From Pseudomonas hydrolytica (lineage in GTDB: Bacteria; Pseudomonadota; Gammaproteobacteria; Pseudomonadales; Pseudomonadaceae): a stretch of 64,000 nt of DNA. This document shows, in pieces, positions 25,045 through 34,873 of this stretch (positions are counted from its first letter, which is position 1; every line of letters begins with the position of its first letter). The translations under genes were made by a program, and so were the position numbers. The stretch is from assembly GCF_021495345.1 (NCBI RefSeq), contig NZ_CP099397.1, forward strand, positions 1,364,001 to 1,428,000. Direction: 5' to 3'. The notes beneath the pieces were generated by a model, which saw only the letters and a list, made by a program, of their open reading frames with translations, was not told where the DNA came from and did no database searches.

Positions 25045-28000
25045 TTACCGCCAACTGATCTGCGGCGTGCTCTGGGGCGCCTGGCAAAGGGTGACGCCAC
25101 CCGGTTCCAGATAGGGCGCGAGTATCGGCGCCATGCCCTTGAGCACCTGTACCGGCAGGGCCGAGGTGAAGGTGAAGCGCTCTGCCTCGCGTCCCGGCAC
25201 GAAGGCGGTGAGGGTGCCGTAGTGGCGCGGGCCGAGGAAGAACACGAAGGTGGCCGTGCGGTTCATCGCCCGCGAACTGATCACCCGCCCGCCAGCGCCG
25301 ACGCTTTCGATGCGGTTGTCGCCGGTTCCGGTCTTGCCCCCCAGGGTCAGGTTGCTGCCGTCCTGCAGCTGGAAGGTGCCCTGCAGCCGCCGTGCGGTGC
25401 CGCCCTCGACCACCTGGGACAGTGCATTGCGCAGCGCGGCGGCCACTTCCGAGGCCATCACTCGCTTGGCGCCTTGGGTGTTGCGCTCGACCCGCGTCTC
25501 GTAGGGCGTGTCGGCGGCGAAGTGCAGTTCGTCGATGCGCAGCACCGGTTGGCGAACGCCGTCGTTCTGGATGATGCCCATCAGTTCGGCCAGCGCTGCC
25601 GGCCGGTCGCCGGAACTGCCCAGGGCGGTGGCCAGCGAGGGCACCAGATGCTGGAAGGGATAGCCGAGGTTCTTCCAGCGCCGGTGGATGTCGGAGAAGG
25701 CTTCCACCTCCAGCATGATGCGGATACGACTGTCGCGGGCGCTCTTGTGCCGGCTGCGGAACAGCCAGCCATAGACTTCCTGGCGCTCGTCGACGCTGGC
25801 GGCCACGGCGTCGCCGAAGCTCGCCTGCGGATTCTCGATCAGAAAGCCCAGCAGCCAGAGTTCCAGAGGGTGGACCCGGGCGATATAGCCCTGGTCCGGC
25901 AGGCTGTAGGCGCCGGGGCCGTAGTCCTTATACAGACGCGCGATACGCTGATCGGTGAGTTTTTCCTGCGGCAGCTGGGCGCGCAGGAACGCGGCGAAGG
26001 TGGCTTCGTCGGCATGCGGCTGCAGGTAGCGGTGCACGGCGCTCAGGCGTACCGAGGTCTGGCGCAGGCCGCTGAGGAAGGTTTCCAGTCGCTGCTGTTC
26101 CGGCTGGCCCTGGTACTTGCGCCAGAAACGCAGCAGGAAGGTCCGCCCCTCCTGATCGGCGAAGCGTTGCAGGTACTCCTGGCGGCGTGGGTCCTTGTCG
26201 TCCTTGAGCAGTTCGGCGCTGTTCTGATAGGTGCTGTAGCGCACCAGGTCGCGCATCAGGCGGACGAACGGCAGATTGATCGACTCGCGCAGCGATTCGC
26301 GCAGGGTCGGGTTGCGACCGTTGTCCTCGCGGCGGAAGTTGCCGAAGGTATGCAGCCCGCCGCCGGTGAAGAAGCGCTCATGCGGGCTGGCCGAGTAGCG
26401 CCGCTCCAGCGCGGCTTCCAGCATGCTGGCCAGGTCGGCGCCGGGATTGGCCAGCAGGTGGTTGACCGCCCAGCGGCTCAGGTAGTCCTGCTCGGCGATC
26501 TCGACGCTGCGCAGCTCGGCCGGGCTCCTTCCGGCGTGGCGCTGATGCAACTCGGCAATGACTTCGAGATAGGTGGCCAGCACCCGCAGCTTGGCGGTGG
26601 AACCCAGCTCCAGCTTGCTGCCTTCATTGATGTCGAACGGCTGGTCGGTGCTGTCGGTCTGCACGCGCACCCGACTGCCGGTGGCGGTGCGTTCGAACAG
26701 GGTAAAGCTGTAGCGCACCTCGGCGGTCTTTTCCGCTGACAGCAGGCGCTCGCCGAACAGGCCGATCTTGCCGGCGAATTCCGGGTCGGCCAGGCGTTGC
26801 AGGTAGAGGCTGGCCTCCTGCTGCAGGTCGCGCTGCAGGGTGCTGCGTGCGGCCAGATCGAGGCGGTCCAGATCGTACAGCGGCATGCCCAGCAGATTGG
26901 ACAGACGTGAGCGGGCCACGCTGATGCCCTTGTCGCTTTCCACCGGGCGCAGGTTGGATTCCTGCTGCCAGTCGCGGTACTGCAGCTTCTGCGTCAGCGC
27001 CGCGTCACGCAGTTCGGCGTCGATCAACCCCCCGGCAGCCAGCAGGCGGATATGACTCTCCGTCAGCGCCTCCATTTCCTTGCGCCCCTGAGCCAGATAG
27101 TAGGAGGGGCGGCGCTGGGCGATCATCAGCGACAGTACCTGGCGCAAGGCCAGACCGCGTTCGGCCAGGCTGGCCTCCGGCGTGCGCGCCGGGTCGAGCA
27201 GGGCGTTGCTGCGCTCGAAGTCTGCGCCGTACCAGATGCGCAAACCGTCGGCCAGGCCGTGGACCTCGCCGTGCCCCGGTGCAGCGGACAGCGGTACGCT
27301 GTTGAGGTAGTCGCGCACGATGGTCTGGCGTGCTTCGAGGGTCTGCGGCCCCTGTTGGTAAGCGCGTACGCTGGCGGAAATCATCTGCCGCAGTTTTTCT
27401 CCCGCCGACAGCGTCAGGCCGTCCGGCGAATGGCGGTACTTTTCCAGTTGGGTGGCCAGGGTGCTGCCGCCAGCGGACTGGTCCTGCATGTCGAGCACCT
27501 TGCCGATCTGCGACAGGGCGGCCATGGCGAACCGCGGCCAGTCCACGGCCGGGTTGGCCAGCGGCTGCTCGGTATCCAGCAGATGGCGGTTCTCGATGAA
27601 CAGCAGGCTGCTCACCACCAGCGGCGGAATGCTGGCGAAGTCGGCATAGCCCTGTTGTGGATAGCGGAACTCATAGAAGGGCGTGCCGCGGCAGTCGCTG
27701 ATGCTGAGGCCGGTTTGGCTCTTCTCGACGAAGGGCGGGAATAGGCCGCGACGGCTGTAGGCCATCAGTGCCGGCGAGAAGCGCGCCTGCTCGCTGATGG
27801 TGAAGTCACGTTGCTGCAGGCGCTCCAGCATCAGTGGCAGGTAGGCGTAGCCCTGACGTTTGTCGAAGGGGCCGTCGGCGGGGTAGAGGATGTCCGGGCT
27901 GGGGCCCGGCTCGACGCGGTAGGTGAGGGTGGCGGCGTAGCGGCTCAGCTCACGGGCCTGGAAATGCGCGCTGCGCAACTCGAAGACCAGCAGCGCGGCG

Positions 28001-28143
28001 GCGGCCACCAACGACAACACCAACAGTGAGTAAAACGCCAGACGCCAGCGGCGTGGGCGCGGAGCCGGCTTGTCGTCGACCGTCGGCAAGACGTTCGACG
28101 CCAGTTCGCGGTGCTGAGGATCCGATTGCCATAACGCGCCCAT
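25045..28143 (-). CDS. Large PBP1-like transglycosylase/transpeptidase
   Basis: A 1,032-residue protein with one membrane helix near 37-55 and a large periplasmic part. The glycosyltransferase-51 region (about 170-260) has SLLFIENRHLLD with the candidate catalytic Glu near 184, AGGSTLATQLEKYRHS near 222 and an EKLRQMISASVRAY block. The transpeptidase part has all three penicillin-binding motifs in order: STAK (near 515), SIN (near 620) and KTGT (near 935). It is longer than PBP1a/1b and the GT51 motif is not canonical, so it is an unusual class A-like PBP. The ATG at 28143 starts MGALWQSDPQ; upstream extension is rejected. Confidence 0.9.
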   Translation of the reverse strand: MGALWQSDPQHRELASNVLPTVDDKPAPRPRRWRLAFYSLLVLSLVAAAALLVFELRSAHFQARELSRYAATLTYRVEPGPSPDILYPADGPFDKRQGYAYLPLMLERLQQRDFTISEQARFSPALMAYSRRGLFPPFVEKSQTGLSISDCRGTPFYEFRYPQQGYADFASIPPLVVSSLLFIENRHLLDTEQPLANPAVDWPRFAMAALSQIGKVLDMQDQSAGGSTLATQLEKYRHSPDGLTLSAGEKLRQMISASVRAYQQGPQTLEARQTIVRDYLNSVPLSAAPGHGEVHGLADGLRIWYGADFERSNALLDPARTPEASLAERGLALRQVLSLMIAQRRPSYYLAQGRKEMEALTESHIRLLAAGGLIDAELRDAALTQKLQYRDWQQESNLRPVESDKGISVARSRLSNLLGMPLYDLDRLDLAARSTLQRDLQQEASLYLQRLADPEFAGKIGLFGERLLSAEKTAEVRYSFTLFERTATGSRVRVQTDSTDQPFDINEGSKLELGSTAKLRVLATYLEVIAELHQRHAGRSPAELRSVEIAEQDYLSRWAVNHLLANPGADLASMLEAALERRYSASPHERFFTGGGLHTFGNFRREDNGRNPTLRESLRESINLPFVRLMRDLVRYSTYQNSAELLKDDKDPRRQEYLQRFADQEGRTFLLRFWRKYQGQPEQQRLETFLSGLRQTSVRLSAVHRYLQPHADEATFAAFLRAQLPQEKLTDQRIARLYKDYGPGAYSLPDQGYIARVHPLELWLLGFLIENPQASFGDAVAASVDERQEVYGWLFRSRHKSARDSRIRIMLEVEAFSDIHRRWKNLGYPFQHLVPSLATALGSSGDRPAALAELMGIIQNDGVRQPVLRIDELHFAADTPYETRVERNTQGAKRVMASEVAAALRNALSQVVEGGTARRLQGTFQLQDGSNLTLGGKTGTGDNRIESVGAGGRVISSRAMNRTATFVFFLGPRHYGTLTAFVPGREAERFTFTSALPVQVLKGMAPILAPYLEPGGVTLCQAPQSTPQISWR

Positions 28144-28343
28144 AATCCACCGGCCTGGCCTGTCTGCTCCACGGAAAAACACGAGACTGCCGCTTAACGG
28201 GCTCTGCCCCCTGGCGCCTCGTCTGCCTGTTATCAGCTTAGCCGCTGTGCGCGGGTCTGGCTGGCGGTTTTGACGCAAGGCGTGTCTGGGCCGCTCATTG
28301 GCGCTAGACTCGCTGGCAATGCACACAATGCAGGGGAAGCGGC

Positions 28344-29024
28344 ATGCAGCGCGATCATCGAGAGCAGCTTCAGCAAAGCTGGCAGGCCAACGCCGATGCC
28401 TGGGCTGCGGCGGTGCGCGAACAGCGTATCGAGAGCCGGCGCCTGGTCACCGATGCGGCGATCATCCAGGCCGTGTTGGCGCTGCAGCCCAAGCGGGTAC
28501 TGGATATCGGCTGCGGCGAGGGTTGGCTGTGCCGTGGGCTGGCCGAGCACGGCATCGAGCCGGTCGGCGTGGATGCTTCCGCGCCGCTGATCGAGGCAGC
28601 CCGCGCCGCCTGCGATGGGCGCAGTCAGTATCGCGTCTGTGGCTATGCCGAGCTGGAGCAGCATGCCGAGCAGTTGGGGCGTTTCGAGGTGCTGGTGTGC
28701 AACTTCGCCCTGCTCGAAGAGCCGCTGCAGCCCATTCTGCGCAGCCTGCACGCGTTGCTGGCGCCTGGCGGCAGTCTGCTGATCCAGACCCTGCACCCCT
28801 GGCGCGCCAGCCATGGCGAGCCTTATCAGGACGGTTGGCGGGTCGAGGATTTCGTCGGTTTCGGCGAGGGCTTCCAGGCGCCGATGCCCTGGTTCTTCCG
28901 TACCCTGCAATCCTGGCTGACGCTGATTGGCGAAACCGGCTGGCGTCTGGAATGGCTGCAGGAGCCATTGCATCCCGAGAGCGTTCAGCCGGTCTCCCTG
29001 CTGCTGCTGCTCAAGCCGCTCTGA
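28344..29024 (+). CDS. Class I SAM-dependent methyltransferase
   Basis: A 226-residue Rossmann-fold methyltransferase: motif I VLDIGCGEGWLCRGLA (from residue 52), acidic residue in VGVDASAPL, motif IV EVLVCNFALLEEP and post-motif GGSLLIQTLHPW. GGGGAAG precedes the ATG. It is the first of three tightly packed genes (VOC protein after 2 bp, then aldo/keto reductase), so they form an operon, divergent from the PBP1-like gene. The substrate is unknown. Confidence 0.92.
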   Translation: MQRDHREQLQQSWQANADAWAAAVREQRIESRRLVTDAAIIQAVLALQPKRVLDIGCGEGWLCRGLAEHGIEPVGVDASAPLIEAARAACDGRSQYRVCGYAELEQHAEQLGRFEVLVCNFALLEEPLQPILRSLHALLAPGGSLLIQTLHPWRASHGEPYQDGWRVEDFVGFGEGFQAPMPWFFRTLQSWLTLIGETGWRLEWLQEPLHPESVQPVSLLLLLKPL

Positions 29025-29026
29025 TC

Positions 29027-29461
29027 ATGCAGCTGCTGCTCAATCTCGATGTTCCCGATCTGCCGGCCGCGGTGGCCTTCTATCAGCAGGCGCTCGGCTT
29101 CAGCGTCGGGCGCGTGCTGTTCGACGGTTCGGTCGTCGAGATGCTTGGCGCAGCCGTACCGCTCTACCTGCTGCACCAGCCCGCTGCCACTCGTCCCTGC
29201 CCGCAGTCCGGTGTACAGCGCGACTACCGCCGTCACTGGACGCCGCTGCATCTGGATCTGCTCGTCGAGGATCTGGACGCAGCGCTGGCTCGGGCGCTCG
29301 CCGCCGGTGCGCGGCAGGAGGGCGAAATCCATGAACATGACTGGGGACGTCTGGTAACGCTGAGCGATCCCTTCGGCCACGGATTGTGCCTTCTGCAATG
29401 GCGTGGTGCGGGATACGACCTGGTCAGTCTCAACCCCGGAGGAAGCGATGCGCACAATTGA
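29027..29461 (+). CDS. VOC family (glyoxalase/bleomycin-resistance fold) protein
   Basis: A 144-residue protein with the paired beta-alpha-beta-beta-beta modules of the vicinal oxygen chelate superfamily: LLNLDVPDLPAAVAFYQQALGFSVGRVLF at the start, LHLDLLVEDLDAALARALAAGA and VTLSDPFGHGLCLLQW at the end. Possible metal ligands are the His of LHLD and Glu/His late in the chain. It starts 2 bp after the methyltransferase stop and overlaps the aldo/keto reductase gene by 14 bp. The substrate is unknown. Confidence 0.9.
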   Translation: MQLLLNLDVPDLPAAVAFYQQALGFSVGRVLFDGSVVEMLGAAVPLYLLHQPAATRPCPQSGVQRDYRRHWTPLHLDLLVEDLDAALARALAAGARQEGEIHEHDWGRLVTLSDPFGHGLCLLQWRGAGYDLVSLNPGGSDAHN

Positions 29462-30269
29462 ATTGGCCGGCGTACAGGTGCCGGTAGTCGGTCAGGGTAC
29501 CTGGCGCATGGGCGAGGACCACCGGCAGCGCACGCGGGAAGTCGCCGCGCTGCGTGAAGGGCTGGATCTGGGCCTGAGCCTGATCGACACCGCCGAGATG
29601 TACGGCGAGGGTGGTGCGGAGCAGGTGGTGGGCGAGGCCATTGCCGGGCGCCGCGACGAGGTCTTTCTGGTCAGCAAGGTGTACCCGCACAACGCCAGTC
29701 TGGACGGCGTTCAGGCGGCCTGTGAGCGCAGTCTGAAGCGTTTGGGATGCGAGCGGATCGATCTGTACCTGCTGCACTGGCGCGGCCGCTATCCGCTGCA
29801 GGAGACGGTCGAAGGCTTCGAGCGGCTGCGCGAGCAGGGCAAGATCGGCGCCTGGGGTGTTTCCAACTTCGATCTGGACGACCTGCTGGAGCTGGATCAA
29901 CCGGCCTGTCGCAGCAATCAGGTGCTGTACAACCTGCAGGCCCGCGGAGTCGAGTACGACCTGCTGCCCTGGCAACAACAGGCTGGCATGCCGCTGATGG
30001 CCTACTGTCCGTTGAGCCAGGCGGGCGCCTTGCTGCATGAGCCTGCGCTGCGTGAGGTGGCCGAGCGGCACGGGGTGACGCCGGGCCAGGTGGCCCTGGC
30101 CTGGAGCATCAGACGGGACGGTGTGATTGCCATACCCAAGGCCGTGGGCAGCGCGCATCTGCGCGATAACGCCGCTGCGGCATCGCTGGCGCTGCATGCG
30201 GACGATCTGGCCCTGCTCGACGCGGCCTTCCCGCCACCGCGACGCAAGCAAGCCTTGCAGATGGTATAG
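29448..30269 (+). CDS. Aldo/keto reductase
   Basis: A 273-residue NADPH-dependent (alpha/beta)8-barrel oxidoreductase with the catalytic tetrad visible: Asp and Tyr in IDTAEMYGEG, Lys in LVSKVYP and His in LYLLHWRG. GVSNFD, and the cofactor block IPKAVGSAHLRDNAAA, are typical. GGAGGAAG lies just before the ATG at 29448. The gene overlaps the VOC gene by 14 bp, indicating coupling. The substrate is unknown. Confidence 0.94.
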   Translation: MRTIELAGVQVPVVGQGTWRMGEDHRQRTREVAALREGLDLGLSLIDTAEMYGEGGAEQVVGEAIAGRRDEVFLVSKVYPHNASLDGVQAACERSLKRLGCERIDLYLLHWRGRYPLQETVEGFERLREQGKIGAWGVSNFDLDDLLELDQPACRSNQVLYNLQARGVEYDLLPWQQQAGMPLMAYCPLSQAGALLHEPALREVAERHGVTPGQVALAWSIRRDGVIAIPKAVGSAHLRDNAAAASLALHADDLALLDAAFPPPRRKQALQMV

Positions 30270-30309
30270 GGAGCTACGCCGCCCGCTAGGGCGCGCGTAG
30301 CGGATGCGC

Positions 30310-31269
30310 TCAGTTCACGACCGGATCGGCCGCCAGACGCCCGGCGTCCTTGAGCAGCGCCTTGAGGAAAGCGTCCTGCAACTCGGGGTCGTTACGGGTC
30401 AGCTCAATCAGGCTCTGTTCCAGCTCGCTGGCTTCCTCTTCCAGGCCCAGATCGGAAAGGCGCTTGACCCGATGCACCCATTGCGCCACGTCGTCGCCTT
30501 CGAGGTCGTTGAAGATCAGATCGTGCGCTTCGCGCAGCTTGCCGCGCAGGGTATGGCTGACCATCAGTGTCGCCTCGGCACGTGCCACCTCGTCGCCCAG
30601 ACGATCCTCGACGCTCAGTTGGAGGAGGTTGAGGCGGGCCATGTCCTGTTCGCTGAACGGGCTGTCCAGCAGATTCAGGCGCAGCACGCCGCTGCTGTCG
30701 GTAAGTAGCTCGAACTGCTGCTCGCCGGCCTTGACCTGTACGGGACGTTCCGACCAGGGCAGGTTGATGTACTCCATGCGGCGATCACGCTGCACTTCCT
30801 CGATGCTCGCCAGATTCTGCTCGGCGCGGCCGTTCGACTCGACGTTCATGAAGGGATTCAGGCCCGCCATGCCATAGCTGATCCAGTCGCGGGTGGCGGT
30901 TTCCGGCAGGCTGCCGAGCATCACCACGTTGAGTACGTTGGCGCCGACGCCAGCCACCACCGCCACCGCACCCATGGGCACTTCATACAGCTCGCGCCAG
31001 GGTTGGTAAGGTGTATAGCGGTCGTAGCGACGCGTCACCTCGAAAGCGGTGACCTCGTAGCTCTTCTGGTCATGCACTCGCACCCGCCGTTGCGGCAGCT
31101 CGAGCACCTTCGGTTCGCCTGTGTCGATCTGCAGCTGGTGATCCAGCAATTTGCGCTCGACACGCTCCTCATGCTCGCTACGTTGCGGCAAGTGGTTGGC
31201 GCAGGCGCTGAGGAAAAGGGCGCCGCACAGGGCGGCGCCGGTCAGGCGAAGGTTGTTGCTCGTGTGCAT
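30310..31269 (-). CDS. Conserved lipoprotein next to proS
   Basis: A 319-residue protein with a clear lipoprotein signal (TGAALCGALFLSACAN, lipidated Cys at about residue 23). The mature part has a hydrophobic segment (GAVAVVAGVGANVLNVVMLG) and a C-terminal alpha-helical half rich in Glu and Leu. I do not recognise a functional domain. A hypothetical gene holds this place between proS and oprD in P. aeruginosa. It lies 20 bp after proS on the same strand. Confidence 0.8.
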   Translation of the reverse strand: MHTSNNLRLTGAALCGALFLSACANHLPQRSEHEERVERKLLDHQLQIDTGEPKVLELPQRRVRVHDQKSYEVTAFEVTRRYDRYTPYQPWRELYEVPMGAVAVVAGVGANVLNVVMLGSLPETATRDWISYGMAGLNPFMNVESNGRAEQNLASIEEVQRDRRMEYINLPWSERPVQVKAGEQQFELLTDSSGVLRLNLLDSPFSEQDMARLNLLQLSVEDRLGDEVARAEATLMVSHTLRGKLREAHDLIFNDLEGDDVAQWVHRVKRLSDLGLEEEASELEQSLIELTRNDPELQDAFLKALLKDAGRLAADPVVN

Positions 31270-31289
31270 GATGTCTCGGTGCGGCGTGA

Positions 31290-33005
31290 TCAGCGGCTGA
31301 TACGGGCTTGCAGGAAGGGCAGGATCTCGGCCAGCGGCACGGCCTGGGCTTCGGTCTCGGCGCGGCTCTTGTACTCGAGATTGCCCTCGGCCAGGCCGCG
31401 GTCGCTGACCACCACGCGGTGCGGAATGCCGATCAGCTCCATGTCGGCGAACTTGATGCCGGGGCTGGTCTTCTTGTCGCGGTCGTCCAGCAGCACCTCA
31501 TAGCCCGCGGCGGTGAGTTCGGCATACAGCTTGTCGGTGGCCTCGCGTACCTGTTCGGTTTCGTAGCGCAGCGGTACCAGCGCGATGTGGAACGGCGCGA
31601 GGGCGTCGTTCCAGAGAATGCCGCGTTCGTCGTGGTTCTGCTCGATGGCCGCGGCTACCACGCGCGATACGCCGATGCCGTAGCAGCCCATGGTCAGGGT
31701 GACCGGCTTGCCGTTCTCGCCCAGTACCTGGCAGTTCATCGCCTCGCTGTACTTGGTGCCGAGCTGGAAGATGTGGCCGACTTCGATGCCGCGCTTGATT
31801 TCCAGGGTGCCCTGGCCGTCCGGGCTGGGGTCGCCCGCAACCACGTTGCGCAGGTCGGCAACGGTCGGCAGCGGCAGGTCGCGCTCCCAGTTGACGCCGA
31901 AATAGTGCTTGTCTTCGATGTTGGCACCGGAGGCGAAGTCGCTCATCAGCGCCACGCTGCGATCGACGATGCAGGGGATCGGCAGGTTGACCGGCCCCAG
32001 GGAACCGGGGCCGGCGCCGATGGCGGCGCGAATCTCCGCTTCGCTGGCCATCTGCAGCGGGCTTGCCACCTGCTCCAGATTGGCGGCCTTGATTTCGTTC
32101 AGCTCGTGGTCGCCGCGCACGATCAGCGCGATCAGCTTGCCTTCCTCGGCGGCATGCACCACCAGGGTCTTGATGGTCTTCTCGATGGCCAGGCCGAAGC
32201 CCTGCACCAGGGCGTCGATGGTCTTGGTGTTGGGGGTGTCGACCAGGCGCATGTCCTCGGTCGCGGCAGCGCGTTCTTTCTCACGCGGCACGGCTTCGGC
32301 CTTCTCGATGTTGGCGGCGTAGTCGGAGACGTTGCTGAAGGCGATATCGTCTTCGCCGGACTCGGCCAGCACGTGGAACTCGTGGGAGCCGGTGCCGCCG
32401 ATCGAGCCGGTATCGGCCTGTACGGGGCGGAAGTTCAGGCCCAGGCGGCTGAACACGTTGCAGTAGGCCTGATGCATGCGGTCATAGGTTTCCTGCAGGG
32501 ACGCCTGGTCGGCATGGAAGGAGTAGGCGTCCTTCATGATGAATTCGCGACCACGCATCAGACCGAAGCGCGGACGGATCTCGTCACGGAACTTGGTCTG
32601 GATCTGGTACATGTTGATCGGCAGCTGCTTGTAGCTGTTCAGCTCGTTGCGGGCCAGGTCGGTGATGACCTCTTCATGGGTCGGGCCGACGCAGAATTCG
32701 CGCTCGTGACGATCTTTGACCCGCAGCAACTCGGGGCCGTACTGCACCCAGCGACCGGACTCCTGCCACAGCTCGGCAGGCTGAATGGCCGGCATCAGCA
32801 CTTCCAGCGCACCAGCTGCATTCATTTCCTCGCGCACCACGTTCTCGACCTTGCGCAGCACGCGCAGGCCCATCGGCAGCCAGGTGTACAGGCCGGAGGC
32901 CAGCTTGCGGATCATGCCGGCACGCAGCATCAGCTGGTGGCTGATCACCACGGCATCGGAAGGGGTTTCTTTCAGGGTCGAGAGCAGGAACTGACTGGTA
33001 CGCAT
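31290..33005 (-). CDS. proS: Prolyl-tRNA synthetase
   Basis: A 571-residue bacterial-type class II synthetase that charges tRNA-Pro. Visible are the N-terminal class II core ([35 protein letters not shown]), motif 2 region [25 protein letters not shown], the inserted editing domain (about 230-390), motif 3 [13 protein letters not shown] and the C-terminal anticodon-binding domain. The length is normal. It is followed by the lipoprotein gene and is divergent from a thioesterase gene. Confidence 0.98.
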   Translation of the reverse strand: MRTSQFLLSTLKETPSDAVVISHQLMLRAGMIRKLASGLYTWLPMGLRVLRKVENVVREEMNAAGALEVLMPAIQPAELWQESGRWVQYGPELLRVKDRHEREFCVGPTHEEVITDLARNELNSYKQLPINMYQIQTKFRDEIRPRFGLMRGREFIMKDAYSFHADQASLQETYDRMHQAYCNVFSRLGLNFRPVQADTGSIGGTGSHEFHVLAESGEDDIAFSNVSDYAANIEKAEAVPREKERAAATEDMRLVDTPNTKTIDALVQGFGLAIEKTIKTLVVHAAEEGKLIALIVRGDHELNEIKAANLEQVASPLQMASEAEIRAAIGAGPGSLGPVNLPIPCIVDRSVALMSDFASGANIEDKHYFGVNWERDLPLPTVADLRNVVAGDPSPDGQGTLEIKRGIEVGHIFQLGTKYSEAMNCQVLGENGKPVTLTMGCYGIGVSRVVAAAIEQNHDERGILWNDALAPFHIALVPLRYETEQVREATDKLYAELTAAGYEVLLDDRDKKTSPGIKFADMELIGIPHRVVVSDRGLAEGNLEYKSRAETEAQAVPLAEILPFLQARISR

Positions 33006-33123
33006 GTTTGGCCGTTCTGTCGGTTGCTAGGGCTTGGAATAGGCCGGCATTGTACGGTGCCTATACAGTGGCGTACAGGACGGGGCTGCGGAAGCGGCGC
33101 CGGTGAGCCAGAAGGAGGCGAGG

Positions 33124-33537
33124 GTGGGATTGACCGCGTTGGAAGTGCAGACACTGATTCGGGCCGGGTTGCCCATGGCCGAGGACATCGACCTGCGTAT
33201 CGACCGGCTGGACGAGGAGGGCGTGCTGGCACGGGTGCCCTTTCATAGCAAGCTGGTGCGACCCGGTGGCACGCTGTCCGGCCCGACCATCATGGCCCTC
33301 GGCGATGCCGCCATGTATGCCGTGGTACTGGGGCGTCTCGGTCGGGTGGAGATGGCGGTGACGTCCAATCTCAATATCAACTTTCTGATCAAGCCCCGGC
33401 CGGTGGACCTGCTGGCCGTGGCTCGAATACTGCGTTTGAGCAGGCGTCAGGCGGTATGTGAAGTTTCGTTGTATTCGGCGGGTAATGAGAATGAACTCGT
33501 TGCCCACGTAACGGGGACATATGCGTTGCCGATTTGA
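33124..33537 (+). CDS. PaaI family (hotdog) thioesterase
   Basis: A 137-residue hotdog-fold protein of the PaaI type: FHSKLVRPGGTLSGPTIMALGDAAMYAVVL carries the Gly-rich turn and acidic catalytic residue (GDAA), and VTSNLNINFLIKPRP is the second family block. It probably hydrolyses an acyl-CoA. The start is uncertain: GTG at 33124 has GGAGG five bases upstream and is used here; another in-frame GTG at 33103 would add seven residues. It is divergent from proS and converges on oprD. Confidence 0.88.
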   Translation: MGLTALEVQTLIRAGLPMAEDIDLRIDRLDEEGVLARVPFHSKLVRPGGTLSGPTIMALGDAAMYAVVLGRLGRVEMAVTSNLNINFLIKPRPVDLLAVARILRLSRRQAVCEVSLYSAGNENELVAHVTGTYALPI

Positions 33538-33542
33538 ATGTT

Positions 33543-33576
33543 AATACTCAAAAAGAAAAGCCCGGTCTCCCGGGCC
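33543..33576 (-). terminator. Terminator between thioesterase gene and oprD
   Basis: A GCCCGG/CCGGGC stem (33560-33565 and 33570-33575) with a 4-nt loop is followed on the minus strand by TTTTCTTTTTGAG, a good U-tract for oprD. On the plus strand the tail is CTCTCTT, so it may also serve the thioesterase gene. Confidence 0.82.
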
Positions 33577-33607
33577 TCTCTTATTCAAGTATTTGCTGGT
33601 TCCTAGG

Positions 33608-34873
33608 TTACAGGATGCTCAGCGGGTACTCGAGGATTACGCGAACTTCGTCGCTAGAAGCTGCACCGTAGTACACGCCATCGCTGCTGCGATAGGTGGC
33701 CTGACGTACACGCATGTTCAGGTCCTTGGCAGGGCCGCTTTGAATGGTGTAACCGACCTGAATGTCGCGTTCCCACTCTTTGCCGTTGGTAGTGTCGCCG
33801 ACGTTGGCGTCGGTACCGCGAACATAGCGGGTCATGAACTTCAGGCCCGGTACGCCGTATTCGGCGAAGTCCAGGTCATAACGGACCTGCCAGGATTTCT
33901 CATCTTCAGCGTTGAAGTCAGAGCGCTGAATGGAGTTAGCCAGCCAAATGGTACCACCGCCGTCTACACCATAGTCATAGCCGATGCCGTCAAAGCCGCC
34001 ATGGGACTTTTGGTAGGCAAGGGTGAATGTATGAGCGCTGATGTTATAGGCTGCAGCGAGACTCCAGATGGTGTTTTTCTCGCTCGAACCGGTATCGGTG
34101 TACTCTTTATCGTACTTGGTGCGATAGATGTTGAAGTCGAAGTTCAGCGATTGGGCTTCGCCCATGCCGATGGTGTAGTTGACGTTGCCGTAGTATTTCT
34201 TGAACGCGTCTTCTACGTCGGAGTAGTACAGCGAGGCAGACAGATCGTCGTTGAAGCTGTAAGAACCGCCGAGCACGTCGGCGCTCTTGAGGCCGATGCT
34301 GTCATGGTAGGTCTGATCTTGGGCATTGATCGCGGTGAAATGACCGGCGTGCAGCTCCAGGCCTTCGATCTCATTGCTGGTTACCAAGAAGCCTTCAGCA
34401 ACTTCCGGCAGCAGGCGGCTGTCATCGGTGCTCAATACAGGCAGAGCGGTGAACTGGTCGCCGTATTTGAGAACAGTGTTAGACAGGCGCAGTTTTACCG
34501 CGCCGCCAGCTTCAGAGTAATCATCTTGCGAGCGACCATCGCTGTCGGTCGGGAACATGCCGGAGCCTGCGCGGCCTTTACCGCTGTCCAGCTTGATGCC
34601 GAGCATGCCAATTGCGTCAACGCCGAAGCCGATGGTGCCTTGAGTGAAGCCGGACTCGAAGGTGCCGATGATGCCATGGCCCCATTCTTGCGGGTCGTCA
34701 GTACGAGTCGGATGGTTGCGGAAGTCGCGGTAGAAGTACAGGTTACGGTTCAGGATGTTGAAGCTGCTGTCTTCAACGAAACCGTTGGACTCGGATTGTG
34801 CGCTGGCAAACGCCAGTTGGCTGGTACCCGCGGCTACTGCCAGGGCGATTACGCTCCACTTCATCACTTGCAT
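33608..34873 (-). CDS. oprD: OprD family outer-membrane porin (oprD locus)
   Basis: A 421-residue 18-strand specific porin. P. aeruginosa OprD takes up basic amino acids and is the entry route for carbapenems. The signal peptide (MQVMKWSVIALAVAAGTSQLAFASA) and blocks such as GFVEDSSFNILNRNLYFYRDFRN, FESGFTQGTIGFGVDAIGMLGIKLDSG, HAGHFTA, LANSIQRSDFNAEDEKSWQVRYDLDF and the terminal LEYPLSIL match OprD. AAAGGAG lies seven bases before the ATG. The position between the proS pair and slyX is that of P. aeruginosa oprD, supporting orthology. Loop regions differ clearly from P. aeruginosa OprD, so substrate range may differ. Confidence 0.9.
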   Translation of the reverse strand: MQVMKWSVIALAVAAGTSQLAFASAQSESNGFVEDSSFNILNRNLYFYRDFRNHPTRTDDPQEWGHGIIGTFESGFTQGTIGFGVDAIGMLGIKLDSGKGRAGSGMFPTDSDGRSQDDYSEAGGAVKLRLSNTVLKYGDQFTALPVLSTDDSRLLPEVAEGFLVTSNEIEGLELHAGHFTAINAQDQTYHDSIGLKSADVLGGSYSFNDDLSASLYYSDVEDAFKKYYGNVNYTIGMGEAQSLNFDFNIYRTKYDKEYTDTGSSEKNTIWSLAAAYNISAHTFTLAYQKSHGGFDGIGYDYGVDGGGTIWLANSIQRSDFNAEDEKSWQVRYDLDFAEYGVPGLKFMTRYVRGTDANVGDTTNGKEWERDIQVGYTIQSGPAKDLNMRVRQATYRSSDGVYYGAASSDEVRVILEYPLSIL

